From assembly GCF_000744225.1 (NCBI RefSeq), contig NZ_JQLN01000004.1, positions 1,426,001 to 1,490,000 of the forward strand: DNA of 64,000 bases. The letters run 5' to 3'. This DNA is from Kitasatospora mediocidica KCTC 9733. GTDB lineage: Bacteria > Actinomycetota > Actinomycetes > Streptomycetales > Streptomycetaceae. A program made the position numbers and the translations under genes. Shown here in pieces: positions 55,263-63,182 of this stretch (positions are counted from its first letter, which is position 1; each line of letters opens with the position of its first letter). The notes below the pieces were generated by a model. The model was not told the origin of the DNA. It saw only the letters and a list, made by a program, of their open reading frames with translations, and searched no databases.

Positions 55263-57353
55263 GTGAACTCCTCCCACTTAGGCACCGAAGAGGCACCCTC
55301 CCCACGCTCGCCGCGCAGCTCCCTCGTGGGCGAAGTACTCACGCTCCCGGGGTTCTCCCGGCTGGCGGGGACGGTGAGTGGGTACCGGTATGTGAAGGTC
55401 GTGCTGGACCGGGGCGACGGGGCGGTTCATTTCATCGACAGCGGGGGCGGGATCCTGCACGTGCAGTACGTCGCGTGCGATGTACTGGGCATGTCCATGG
55501 ACGAGTTGGCGCGTGGGCTGGACGCGTTCAACGACGCGGTGTACCGGGATCCCGGGCGGCGGTTCTGCCTCGGGACGCTGGCGTTGCACGGGCGGCGGGC
55601 GGGGGGCGGGGAGGGGTTCCTGTCGCTGGAGACCGTGGACGTCGACACCATGTCCCGGGAGCTGCTGCGGGACTTCTACCGGGCGGTCCGGGGGTGGGTC
55701 GACCCGGCCGTGCGCCTGGTGCTGAAGCCGGCCAACCACCTCCAGGAGGGGTATCTGGTGGACGTCCCGGCGCAGGAGATACCGCGGGTTCTGGCGCACG
55801 AGCTCTACTCCTGTGCGACGTTCGTGCCGTTGAACCCCGGGTCGGTCCGTGGGCGGGTGCGGGTGTTCCGGTCGGCGGAGGAATACCGGGCGGCAGCGGA
55901 ACCGCCGCAATGGCACGACATCCTGGTGATGCCAAGGATTCCCGAGGACATCCCACGGGTGGCGGGCATCATCCACGCCGAGCACACCACCCCGCTGTCG
56001 CACGTGAATGTGATGGCCGCCGGGTGGCGGATTCCCAATGCCGTGCGGCTGGACGTCTTCGAGCTGATCGAGCGGGCCGGGCTCGACGGTCAGTGGGCGC
56101 AGTACCGGGTCGACGCCGATGCCGCGGATCTCGTGCTGACCGCCGCCCGGCCGCCGGGCGCCGACGCGTCGGCGCCCTGGGCAGCCGCGCCCTGGGCGGC
56201 GGCCGGGCGGGTCGCCCTGGAGCGGCCGGAGCTGGCGGCGACGCCGATCAGCGCGCTCTCCGAGCTGCGGACGGCCGACCGCGTCCGGTTCGGCACGAAG
56301 GCCGCGCATCTCGGCGAGATCTGCCATCTGGTGCAGCACGGGTCGCCGCGATGGCTCGGCTTCTACCAGGTCCCCCGGCCTCCCCGGGCCGACCTGCTGC
56401 GCCACCTCGCGCGCCAACTCGACGTCCTGGAACCGGAGACGGAGAAGGCGGCAACAGCAACAACGGAACTGGCCGCCGCGGCGCAGCGCCTGGTGAAGGA
56501 GCATGTGCGGGTGCCCCGGGGCATCGCGCTGCCGTTCTCGCTCCACCAACGGTTCCTCGACTCCTCGGCGACGGTCCGCGACGCCCACGCCCGGCTGGCG
56601 CAGAGCCGGGAGCAGGGCGCCGCCCTCGCGGCGCGCTGCCTCGACCTGCAACAGCTGGTCCGCGCAACCCCGTTGCCGGCCGACCTCCGCGACGAGATCG
56701 AGCGCGCGGTCGTCCGCCATCTCACCGGCGTCCCCCGGTTCGTCGTGCGCAGCTCGTCCAACGCGGAGGACCTGGCCGGCTTCTCCGCCGCCGGGCTCTA
56801 CACCTCCCTCCCGGGGGTCGGCGCAGCGGAGCAGGGTCACGTCCTGGACGCCGTACGGGAGGTGTGGGCCTCGCTGGTCTCCCCGCGGGCCGTGCTGCTG
56901 CGCCGGCAGGCGGGGATCCCCTTGGACCACTGTGCGATGGGCGTGATCGTGCAGGAGCAGGTCGAGGCGACGACCGGGGGTGTCCTGGTCACCTGCAACC
57001 CGCTGGACCGCCGGGACTTCCGCACCGTCTGCCTGAACGTCTCGCGGCGCTCGGTGGCCGAGGTGGTCTCCGGCAGCGGCAGCCCGTTGCAGTACCTGTG
57101 CAACACCGTCGAGGGCACCAGCCGCACGGTGTCGCTCGGCAGCGACGGGACGGACCTGGACGCCGCGACCAAGGCCGTCCTGCGCAAGCTCGCCCTGATC
57201 GGCCGGCTGTTGCAGTCGCACTTCTCGCCCGACGACAGCTTCGCGCGGCCGGTCGACGTCGAGTGGCTGGTCGAGGGCGAGTTGATCCACCTGCTTCAGC
57301 TACGCCCCTTTCACAGCGGGGGAATTGACGATTCCGAGGAGAACGCCGGTTGA
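55263..57353 (+). CDS. PEP/pyruvate-dikinase-like protein (phosphohistidine-type domain + ATP-grasp domain), 696 aa
   Basis: The dikinase parts appear in an unusual order. An N-terminal region (1-190) I do not recognise; a PEP-utiliser mobile domain with HAEHTTPLSHVNVMAAGW (putative phospho-His near 246); then the PPDK N-type ATP-grasp domain (from about 280) with RFVVRSSSNAEDLAGFSAAG near 491-508 and VDVEWLVEGELIHLLQLRPF at the end. The chemistry would be ATP-driven phosphotransfer to His and then to an unknown acceptor, as in PEP synthase or rifampin phosphotransferase. The start is assigned at GTG 55263, with a poor ribosome site; codon 6 is then TTA (55278-55280), suggesting bldA dependence. 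A GTG at 55326 is an alternative that would remove the TTA codon. It ends in a 4-nt overlap with the ATP-grasp gene. Confidence 0.8.
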   Translation: MNSSHLGTEEAPSPRSPRSSLVGEVLTLPGFSRLAGTVSGYRYVKVVLDRGDGAVHFIDSGGGILHVQYVACDVLGMSMDELARGLDAFNDAVYRDPGRRFCLGTLALHGRRAGGGEGFLSLETVDVDTMSRELLRDFYRAVRGWVDPAVRLVLKPANHLQEGYLVDVPAQEIPRVLAHELYSCATFVPLNPGSVRGRVRVFRSAEEYRAAAEPPQWHDILVMPRIPEDIPRVAGIIHAEHTTPLSHVNVMAAGWRIPNAVRLDVFELIERAGLDGQWAQYRVDADAADLVLTAARPPGADASAPWAAAPWAAAGRVALERPELAATPISALSELRTADRVRFGTKAAHLGEICHLVQHGSPRWLGFYQVPRPPRADLLRHLARQLDVLEPETEKAATATTELAAAAQRLVKEHVRVPRGIALPFSLHQRFLDSSATVRDAHARLAQSREQGAALAARCLDLQQLVRATPLPADLRDEIERAVVRHLTGVPRFVVRSSSNAEDLAGFSAAGLYTSLPGVGAAEQGHVLDAVREVWASLVSPRAVLLRRQAGIPLDHCAMGVIVQEQVEATTGGVLVTCNPLDRRDFRTVCLNVSRRSVAEVVSGSGSPLQYLCNTVEGTSRTVSLGSDGTDLDAATKAVLRKLALIGRLLQSHFSPDDSFARPVDVEWLVEGELIHLLQLRPFHSGGIDDSEENAG

Positions 57354-58723
57354 ACAGGATCCTGTACGTGTACGTCAAGGGCGGCGCACCGCTGGAGTAC
57401 GCGTTCCCGCGGATCGCCGCCTGCGGCGAGCTGCACGTCCTCGCGCTGGCGCCGCTGCCCGCGGCCGCGCGGGACGCGTGGCTGCCCAGCTGCACCGGCA
57501 TCACCGAGGTGTCCGCGCCGCCGCGCGGTGACGCACTGGTCGAGCTGATCGTCGAGCACGCGAAGGCCCTCGGTGCCGACGCCGTCCTGACGTTGTCGGA
57601 GTTCGCGGTGCTGGCCGTCGCGCACGCCGCGCGCCGGCTGGGCCTGGCCGGCGCCGGCCCTGGCATCCTGCGGGCCCGGGACAAGCGGCTGATGCGGGAG
57701 GCCTGGGTGGCGGCCGGGGTGCCGGTGCCGCGCTTCCGACGGGTCGACAGCGAGCGGGAACTCAGTGCGGCGCTGGCCGAGTTGACGCCTCCGCTGCTGC
57801 TCAAGCCGGCCTGGGGCGCGGGGTCGGTCGCCCAGCTGGTGCTGGACTCGCCGCAGGACGCCGGCCCGGCCTGGTCGCAGATCGAGGACGCGCTGCGCGC
57901 GGGCCGCCACGTCGGCATGGACGAGCTGTACGCGCCGGACACCGACCGGGACCGGCTCGTCGAGGAGATCGCCCAGGGCTCCACCGAGGGCTGGTACGAG
58001 GAGCCGGGCTACGGCGACTACGTGAGCGTCGAGGGCATCGTCGCCGACGGGGTCTACCACCCGCTCGCCGTCACCGCGAAGCTGCCGACCGTGCCGTCCT
58101 TCGTCGAGGTGGCCAGCACCTCGCCGTGCGTGCTGCCGGAGCCGCTGCAACGCCGGATCGAGGAGGTCTCCCGCCGGGCCGTCGACGCGCTCGGGCTGGA
58201 GACCTGTGGCACGCACACCGAGCTCAAGCTGCTGCCGGACGGGCAGGTGGTGGTGATCGAGACCGCGGCCCGGTTCGGCGGGCTGCTGACGCTCCGGCAG
58301 CTGGAGGAGGTGTTCGGGGTCGATCCGCTGGGCCTGCTGGTGCGCGAGCTGCTGGGGGAACGGGTCGACCACCCGCCGGTCATGCCGGTCACGGTCACCG
58401 GAGCCGGACGGGTCGGCGCCGCCGCGTCGCTGGCGGTCGTCCCGGTCGACGCGGCGGGGGTGCCCTGGCGGACCGGTCCCGTCTGGAACCCGGCGGCGGT
58501 GGACTGGCAGCGCCTGCTCTCGCCGGGCAGCACCATCGAGCCGGTGCCCGCGTTCGCGCTGCCGTCGGGGCGGCCGGTGCCGGTCTTCGACCCGTCCGGC
58601 GGGTCGCGCAACTGGCTCGGCGTCTACCTGCTGACCGCCGTCGACGCCGCCACCCTGCGCCGCGACTGCAACGCCGTACTGAACGGGCTGGAAGCCGCCC
58701 TGCACCACGCCGCCACGATCTGA
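57350..58723 (+). CDS. ATP-grasp carboxylate-amine ligase-like enzyme, 457 aa
   Basis: Likely forms an amide, or a carboxyphosphate-activated bond, at ATP cost. ATP-grasp elements: GPGILRARDKRLMREAWVAA, the P-loop-like Lys segment PPLLLKPAWGAGSVAQLV, a central VSVEGIVADGVYHPLAVTAK, and the metal-binding TELKLLPDGQVVVIETAARF. TTG start overlapping the preceding TGA, with GAGGAG upstream, so the two are translationally coupled. It resembles the ATP-grasp enzymes of small dipeptide or modified-amino-acid pathways. Partners on both sides (dikinase-like, glycosyltransferase) suggest a small biosynthetic operon. Substrates unknown. Confidence 0.85.
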   Translation: MNRILYVYVKGGAPLEYAFPRIAACGELHVLALAPLPAAARDAWLPSCTGITEVSAPPRGDALVELIVEHAKALGADAVLTLSEFAVLAVAHAARRLGLAGAGPGILRARDKRLMREAWVAAGVPVPRFRRVDSERELSAALAELTPPLLLKPAWGAGSVAQLVLDSPQDAGPAWSQIEDALRAGRHVGMDELYAPDTDRDRLVEEIAQGSTEGWYEEPGYGDYVSVEGIVADGVYHPLAVTAKLPTVPSFVEVASTSPCVLPEPLQRRIEEVSRRAVDALGLETCGTHTELKLLPDGQVVVIETAARFGGLLTLRQLEEVFGVDPLGLLVRELLGERVDHPPVMPVTVTGAGRVGAAASLAVVPVDAAGVPWRTGPVWNPAAVDWQRLLSPGSTIEPVPAFALPSGRPVPVFDPSGGSRNWLGVYLLTAVDAATLRRDCNAVLNGLEAALHHAATI

Positions 58724-58747
58724 TACCTCACCACCACGGAGCTGTTG

Positions 58748-59908
58748 ATGCGTGTCCTGTTCGCCGGCGCCCCCGGAATCGGTCATCTCTTTCCGCTGGT
58801 CCCGCTGGCCAGAGCGCTGCGTGGGCTCGGCCACGAGGTCGCGGTGGCCTCGATGGACGGCGGGGAGGCGGTGGTAGCGTCCGGACTGCCGTTCCTGCCG
58901 CTGGCCCCGGGCGTCGACTGGCGCACCGAGATCCGCAAGGCGGGCCGGGACCTGCGGCCCGACCTGCTGCGGCGGGTGGTCGCCTCCAACGCGGCCGACC
59001 GCGAGGCCTTCGTGCCGCTGGCCGCGCTCGTCAACACCGTGGTGGCCGACGCGACCGTCGAACTCGCCGCCCGCTGGCGGCCGGACCTGGTGGTGTACGA
59101 GTACCTGTTCCCGGCCGCGCTGCTGGCGGCGACGAGCCTGGGCGTGCCCGCCGTCCAGCACGACCTGGGGGTCGCCCGCACCCCGGCGCTACGCGCGCTG
59201 ATGCTCACGGAGATGGCGGACGCCTTCGCGCGGCACGGGGTCGGCCGGCTCCCGCAGGACGCCGCCACCCTCGACCTGTGCCCGCCGAGCATGGCGGCCG
59301 GCGGGCAGCGGTACGGGTGGCCGATGCGCCCGGTCGCCTACAGCGGGGAGGGTGAGCTGCCGCTGAGCCTGCCCAGTCCCGCCCGACGCCCGCGGGTGGC
59401 CGTGACGTTGGGCACCGTAGCGCCCAAGCTCGACGGGCTGAGCAGGATCGAGCGCGTGGTCGAGGCGGCGGCCCGGGTCGACGCGGACTTCGTCCTCGCC
59501 ACCGGCGACCTCGACCTCGGCGCGCTGGGCCCGCTGCCCGCCAACGTGCGGCCGTACGGCTGGGTCCCGTGGCGCGCGCTGCTGGACACCTGCACCGCCG
59601 CCGTCCACCACGGCGGCAGCGGCACCGCCCTCGGCGCGCTGGACGCCGGAGTGCCGCAACTGCTGCTGCCGGACGGCTCGGACCGCTTCGTCACCGCCGA
59701 CGCGGTCCGCGACCGGGGAGCGGGCCTGAGCGCGACCGCCGCCGAGGTCGACGCCGACCTGCTGAACCACCTGCTCACCGATCCCGCCCTGCGCCGGGCC
59801 GCCCGCGAGGTCCGCACCGAGATCGCGACGCTGCCTGCCCCGGCCTCGCTGGAGCCACGCCTCACCGCCCTCGCCTCCCGCACCGTCCCCGCCGGCCAAC
59901 GAAGCTGA
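58748..59908 (+). CDS. GT1-family glycosyltransferase (macrolide-type), 386 aa
   Basis: GT-B fold transferase using a nucleotide sugar. N-terminal RVLFAGAPGIGHLFPLVPLARAL is the acceptor-side signature. C-terminal VRPYGWVPWRALLDTCTAAV with HHGGSGTALGALDAGVPQLL is the nucleotide-sugar motif. Length (386) is usual for secondary-metabolite MGT/EryCIII-type enzymes. ATG 58748 has GGAG seven bases upstream, 24 nt after the ATP-grasp stop. Because no deoxysugar genes are in view, it may use a common sugar donor. Probably acts in the same pathway as the two upstream genes. Confidence 0.9.
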   Translation: MRVLFAGAPGIGHLFPLVPLARALRGLGHEVAVASMDGGEAVVASGLPFLPLAPGVDWRTEIRKAGRDLRPDLLRRVVASNAADREAFVPLAALVNTVVADATVELAARWRPDLVVYEYLFPAALLAATSLGVPAVQHDLGVARTPALRALMLTEMADAFARHGVGRLPQDAATLDLCPPSMAAGGQRYGWPMRPVAYSGEGELPLSLPSPARRPRVAVTLGTVAPKLDGLSRIERVVEAAARVDADFVLATGDLDLGALGPLPANVRPYGWVPWRALLDTCTAAVHHGGSGTALGALDAGVPQLLLPDGSDRFVTADAVRDRGAGLSATAAEVDADLLNHLLTDPALRRAAREVRTEIATLPAPASLEPRLTALASRTVPAGQRS

Positions 59909-59967
59909 CAGCCAACGGAGCTGACAGCCACAGACGCTGACGGCCACGGACGCTGACGGCCTGATTC
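59904..59967 (+). repeat. 16-bp tandem repeat, four copies
   Basis: Units GCTGACAGCCAACGGA, GCTGACAGCCACAGAC, GCTGACGGCCACGGAC and GCTGACGGCCTGATTC run head to tail. The stop codon of the glycosyltransferase lies in the first unit. Confidence 0.8.
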
Positions 59968-60029
59968 CCGAGCAGCTCGACGCTATGGTCGTCAGGGGAC
60001 GTTGTCGGCAGCTTTCGAGAGGGGCCGAG

Positions 60030-61268
60030 TTGGCTGGGATCATGGTCATCGGCGGCGGCATCGCCGGAACGGCGACAGCCCTCGCGCTGCACAAGGCGGG
60101 GCTCGACGTCACGGTGTACGAGGCCCATCCGGACACCGGCGAGGACATCGGCGCCTTCCTCACCCTCGCGAGCAACGGCATGCGCGCGCTCGGGCAGCTC
60201 GACGCGGCCGCGCCGATCGCCGAACTCGGCTTCCCGGTCACCGGCTTGAGCGTCGTCGACGAGACCGGCGCGCAGCTGGCCGGCCTGCCGCTGGGCGAGC
60301 ACGACCACCCGCTGACCCGCTACCGCTGCCTGCGCCGTGCGGAGTTGGGCGCGGCGCTGCAGCGCGAGGTGCGGCGCCGGGGGATCCCGATCCGGCACGG
60401 GGCACGGCTGGTGGGCGTCGCGGAGAGCGCGACGGACGTCACCGTGACGTTCGCGGACGGCAGTTCGGCGAGCGGCGAGCTGCTCGTCGGGGCCGACGGG
60501 CTGCACTCGGCGGTGCGCTCCCAGCTCTTCCCGACGGCGGCCGGTCCGGCCTACGCGGGCCAGAGCGTCTTCTACGGGTACACCACCGACTACCCGGCGC
60601 AGGACGAGAAGCCGGACCACATCACGATGGTGCGCGGCAGTGGCGCCGCCTTCGGCTACCTGGTCTCCCGCACCGGCGAGACCTTCTGGTTCGCCCGGGT
60701 GGCCGGCCCGGCACTGACCGCCCGGGAACTCGCCGGGACGACGGCGGGCCGGTGGCGGGACCGCCTCCTGCCGGCGCTGCGCCCCGACCGCACGCCCGCC
60801 GCGGACATCGTCGCGGCGACGGAGCACCGCCTGATGGCGACCAACGCCCTGCACCTGAGCCCCGGCGCGCGCTGGCACAGCCGACGCGGCGTCCTGATCG
60901 GCGACGCCGCCCACGCGGCCTCGCCCGCCACCGGCCAGGGCGCCTCGATGGCTCTGGAGGATGCCGTGGTGCTGGCCAAGGCGCTGCGCGACGCCGACAC
61001 CCTCGCCGCAGCTCTGGACTCCTACGAACGGCACCGCAGGCCGCGCGCCGAGCAGAACATGACGGTCAGCGCCGCGCTCACCGCGAGCCGGAGCACGGAC
61101 CGCTCCCAACCCGACGACAGCAACAGCGGCGCCGACGGCACCGGCGGCGGCGAGGGGCGGCCCCCGCAGGACTCGGCGCGCCCGGCCCAGCGGGTGGACG
61201 AGGAACTCCTCCGCCTCCTCGACTGGGACACCGCACTACCGGTCGGATGCGGGCCCACTCCCCAGTGA
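60030..61268 (+). CDS. FAD-dependent monooxygenase (group A, PHBH fold), 412 aa
   Basis: Aromatic-hydroxylase-type flavoprotein. GxGxxG Rossmann motif MVIGGGIAGTATALALHKAG, the middle element LVGADGLHSAVRSQLFP (DG motif, FAD and NADPH) and the GD motif VLIGDAAHAASPATGQGASM are all present. I chose TTG 60030 (GAGAGG upstream), which places the Rossmann strand three residues from the start; the frame is open upstream but lacks a site. The last 60 residues are low complexity (Ser, Asp, Gly). It may be the last gene of the upstream biosynthetic run, though the 121-nt gap with repeats makes this uncertain. Substrate unknown. Confidence 0.88.
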   Translation: MAGIMVIGGGIAGTATALALHKAGLDVTVYEAHPDTGEDIGAFLTLASNGMRALGQLDAAAPIAELGFPVTGLSVVDETGAQLAGLPLGEHDHPLTRYRCLRRAELGAALQREVRRRGIPIRHGARLVGVAESATDVTVTFADGSSASGELLVGADGLHSAVRSQLFPTAAGPAYAGQSVFYGYTTDYPAQDEKPDHITMVRGSGAAFGYLVSRTGETFWFARVAGPALTARELAGTTAGRWRDRLLPALRPDRTPAADIVAATEHRLMATNALHLSPGARWHSRRGVLIGDAAHAASPATGQGASMALEDAVVLAKALRDADTLAAALDSYERHRRPRAEQNMTVSAALTASRSTDRSQPDDSNSGADGTGGGEGRPPQDSARPAQRVDEELLRLLDWDTALPVGCGPTPQ

Positions 61269-61284
61269 TGGGCCCGCATCCGAC
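61242..61284. terminator. Hairpin terminator overlapping the end of the monooxygenase gene
   Basis: 16-bp perfect inverted repeat GTCGGATGCGGGCCCA with an 11-nt loop that contains the stop codon; lies between convergent genes. Confidence 0.75.
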
Positions 61285-61450
61285 GGGCTCGGACCGTCCT
61301 GGCGCGGTTCAGCGGCGCCCGGACCGGCCGGCCTCGGGACGAACTGCGCGGGAATCCTCCCCCCACCGCCGCCCGCCGCCGTGGCGCCCAGCACGGCACA
61401 GCCGCGCGCAACGGAGTCCCACGGCGAACGGCCGGCGCGGCTGCCACGGT

Positions 61451-62551
61451 TCACGTTGTCTCCCCCTCGACGCCCGGCGGCGGGACGGCGGCCCGTCCCT
61501 CGACATCAGAGCCTAGGACCGAGCGGATCTTGGAACTGTGCACCGCGTGCAGTGCCTCCTGACGATCCGTGCAACCGCCCCCGTCCTCCCGCGCCGCCCG
61601 GTGGCGCAGCTCGGAGGGGGTGAGGCCGTAGGCGTCGCGGAAGGCCCGGCTGAAGACGGCGGCGTTCGCGAAGCCCCAGCGGGCGGCGATCGCCTGGACC
61701 GGGTGCGTCCGCAGCTCCGGTCGGGTCAGGTCCGCACGGCACCGGGCCAGCCGTCGGCTCCTGATGGTGGCCGCGACGCTCTCCGGCTGCCCCTGGAACA
61801 GCTGGTAGAGGCGGCGCAGCGAGATGTGGTGGTGCGCCGCGACGAGCTGCGGCGTCAGCTCCGGGTCGCCGAGGTTGTGGTCGATGAAGGAGGACACCCG
61901 CTCCAGCAGCACCTGGGTACGGGTCTCGGCGGGCAGCTCGTCGCAGGCGTCGACATACGGCGCCAGGCATCCGGCGGCCAGGTCGAGTGCGGCGCGGCCC
62001 AGTCGGACGCGGTCCGCCGGATCGCAGTCGGCGCCGTGGGCGGCCAGGGTGCCGATGAACTGGGCCATGATCGCGCCCATCCCCTGATCGGCGGAGATCC
62101 GCCGGGCGAGCAGCCGGTCGGCCCGGTCCGCGCGCAGCGGCAGCGCCACCTTGGGGATCTGCAGGATGACCGCGCGGACCCTGCTGCCCTCCACGGGTGC
62201 GCCCGCCTCGAACGGGTGGGAGGTGTCCCAGAGCACCAGGTCGTCGAGGACCAGGCCGGAGTCGTTGCGGCCCTGCGAGATCCACATCGGGCTCCCGGTC
62301 ACCAGCGCCAGCTCGTACCGCTCCGGATCGCTCTGCCGCACGAGGGCCGGCGGACGCCGGGAGCGCAGCGCCGGGTAGCTGAACGTCGACAGCTGCACCG
62401 GCCCCAGGTCCAGCACCGCGGCCTCCGCCTGGAACTGGGCGGGCGCCGCGCAGCTGAGCGCGGTGGGCGCCAGCGCCTGGGCCACCACGTCGGCAAACCA
62501 CTCGAACCGGTCCCCCGCCGGTACCGCGGCTGACGACAGCGTCGACCACAT
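61451..62551 (-). CDS. AraC-family transcriptional regulator, 366 aa
   Basis: N-terminal AraC-binding-like effector domain (FEWFADVVAQALAPTALSC, LVLDDLVLWDTSHPF) and a C-terminal double helix-turn-helix at about 225-325: LTPQLVAAHHHISLRRLYQL and HPVQAIAARWGFANAAVFSR followed by FRDAYGLTPSELRHR. Length and layout fit the OruR/FeaR-like group. It is convergent with the monooxygenase. An 8-bp tandem repeat lies 30-61 bases upstream of the start, where its promoter should be. Targets cannot be told; the monooxygenase is the obvious candidate. Confidence 0.9.
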   Translation of the reverse strand: MWSTLSSAAVPAGDRFEWFADVVAQALAPTALSCAAPAQFQAEAAVLDLGPVQLSTFSYPALRSRRPPALVRQSDPERYELALVTGSPMWISQGRNDSGLVLDDLVLWDTSHPFEAGAPVEGSRVRAVILQIPKVALPLRADRADRLLARRISADQGMGAIMAQFIGTLAAHGADCDPADRVRLGRAALDLAAGCLAPYVDACDELPAETRTQVLLERVSSFIDHNLGDPELTPQLVAAHHHISLRRLYQLFQGQPESVAATIRSRRLARCRADLTRPELRTHPVQAIAARWGFANAAVFSRAFRDAYGLTPSELRHRAAREDGGGCTDRQEALHAVHSSKIRSVLGSDVEGRAAVPPPGVEGETT

Positions 62552-62580
62552 CGCGCATGACCTCTCTGACGAACCTGACG

Positions 62581-62612
62581 ATCTGACGATCTGACGATCT
62601 GACGATCTGACG
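62581..62612. repeat. 8-bp tandem repeat (ATCTGACG, four copies) upstream of the AraC gene
   Basis: Four perfect head-to-tail octamers flanked by partial copies (AACCTGACG before, AACGATCA after), 30-61 bases before the AraC-family start. Could be a slippage-prone promoter spacer or a set of regulator half-sites. Confidence 0.8.
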
Positions 62613-63171
62613 AACGATCAATGACTCAGGACCACGGCCCCGGAGACCCGCCCTCCGGTCACCATCCTATGAAACAGGCGCAAACCGCCCGGACGGTCGG
62701 ATAAACCGATCCCGGTATTGAGGGGCCGAACAGCGGGCAGTTCTCGCCACCTTGATCGTCCGCTCGGCGACCGCCGCGGGCCCCGGACGGCGGCCGGCGG
62801 CGCCCGGTGTCCGGTTTCCGGAGCCGTCGCGCCCGGCCGCGCCCGCCACACGGGCCTGCCGTCGGCGGACCCGGTGTCACTTCTCCTACGAACGGCCCGA
62901 AGCCGGCGCGGGACTCCGCCGGTTCGTGGCCGCCTACCCCGCCTGCGGGGTTTCAACCCGATCCGCCTCTTCCAGCCACCGGCCGATTCTGGCGGAATAG
63001 TTTCGAACTTCCGTCCTGCTTTCCCCTCACTCGGTGTCTCCCCCTCCGCTTCCCGCTATCAATGAATAGGCCGGGCACCGCAGCGGAATGTCGCCGACTC
63101 GGCAGTCGTCCGCTCCGCCGTCCTTTCCCGACGGCTGCGCCGACGCAGACCTCATTTCCCGGCCCGTCGAT
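62613..63171. other. Intergenic region upstream of the encapsulin gene
   Basis: About 560 bp between the AraC promoter and the encapsulin ribosome site. Several open frames here lack ribosome sites and family resemblance. No tRNA, riboswitch or clear inverted repeat is seen. A moderately AT-richer stretch at 62980-63070 probably holds the encapsulin promoter. Confidence 0.45.
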
Positions 63172-63182
63172 GGAGATTTCGC

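Noticed and set aside
62618..62956. 112-codon minus-strand frame between the AraC and encapsulin genes
   Set aside because: Arg/Pro-rich, no ribosome site, overlapping open frames on both strands; likely noncoding.
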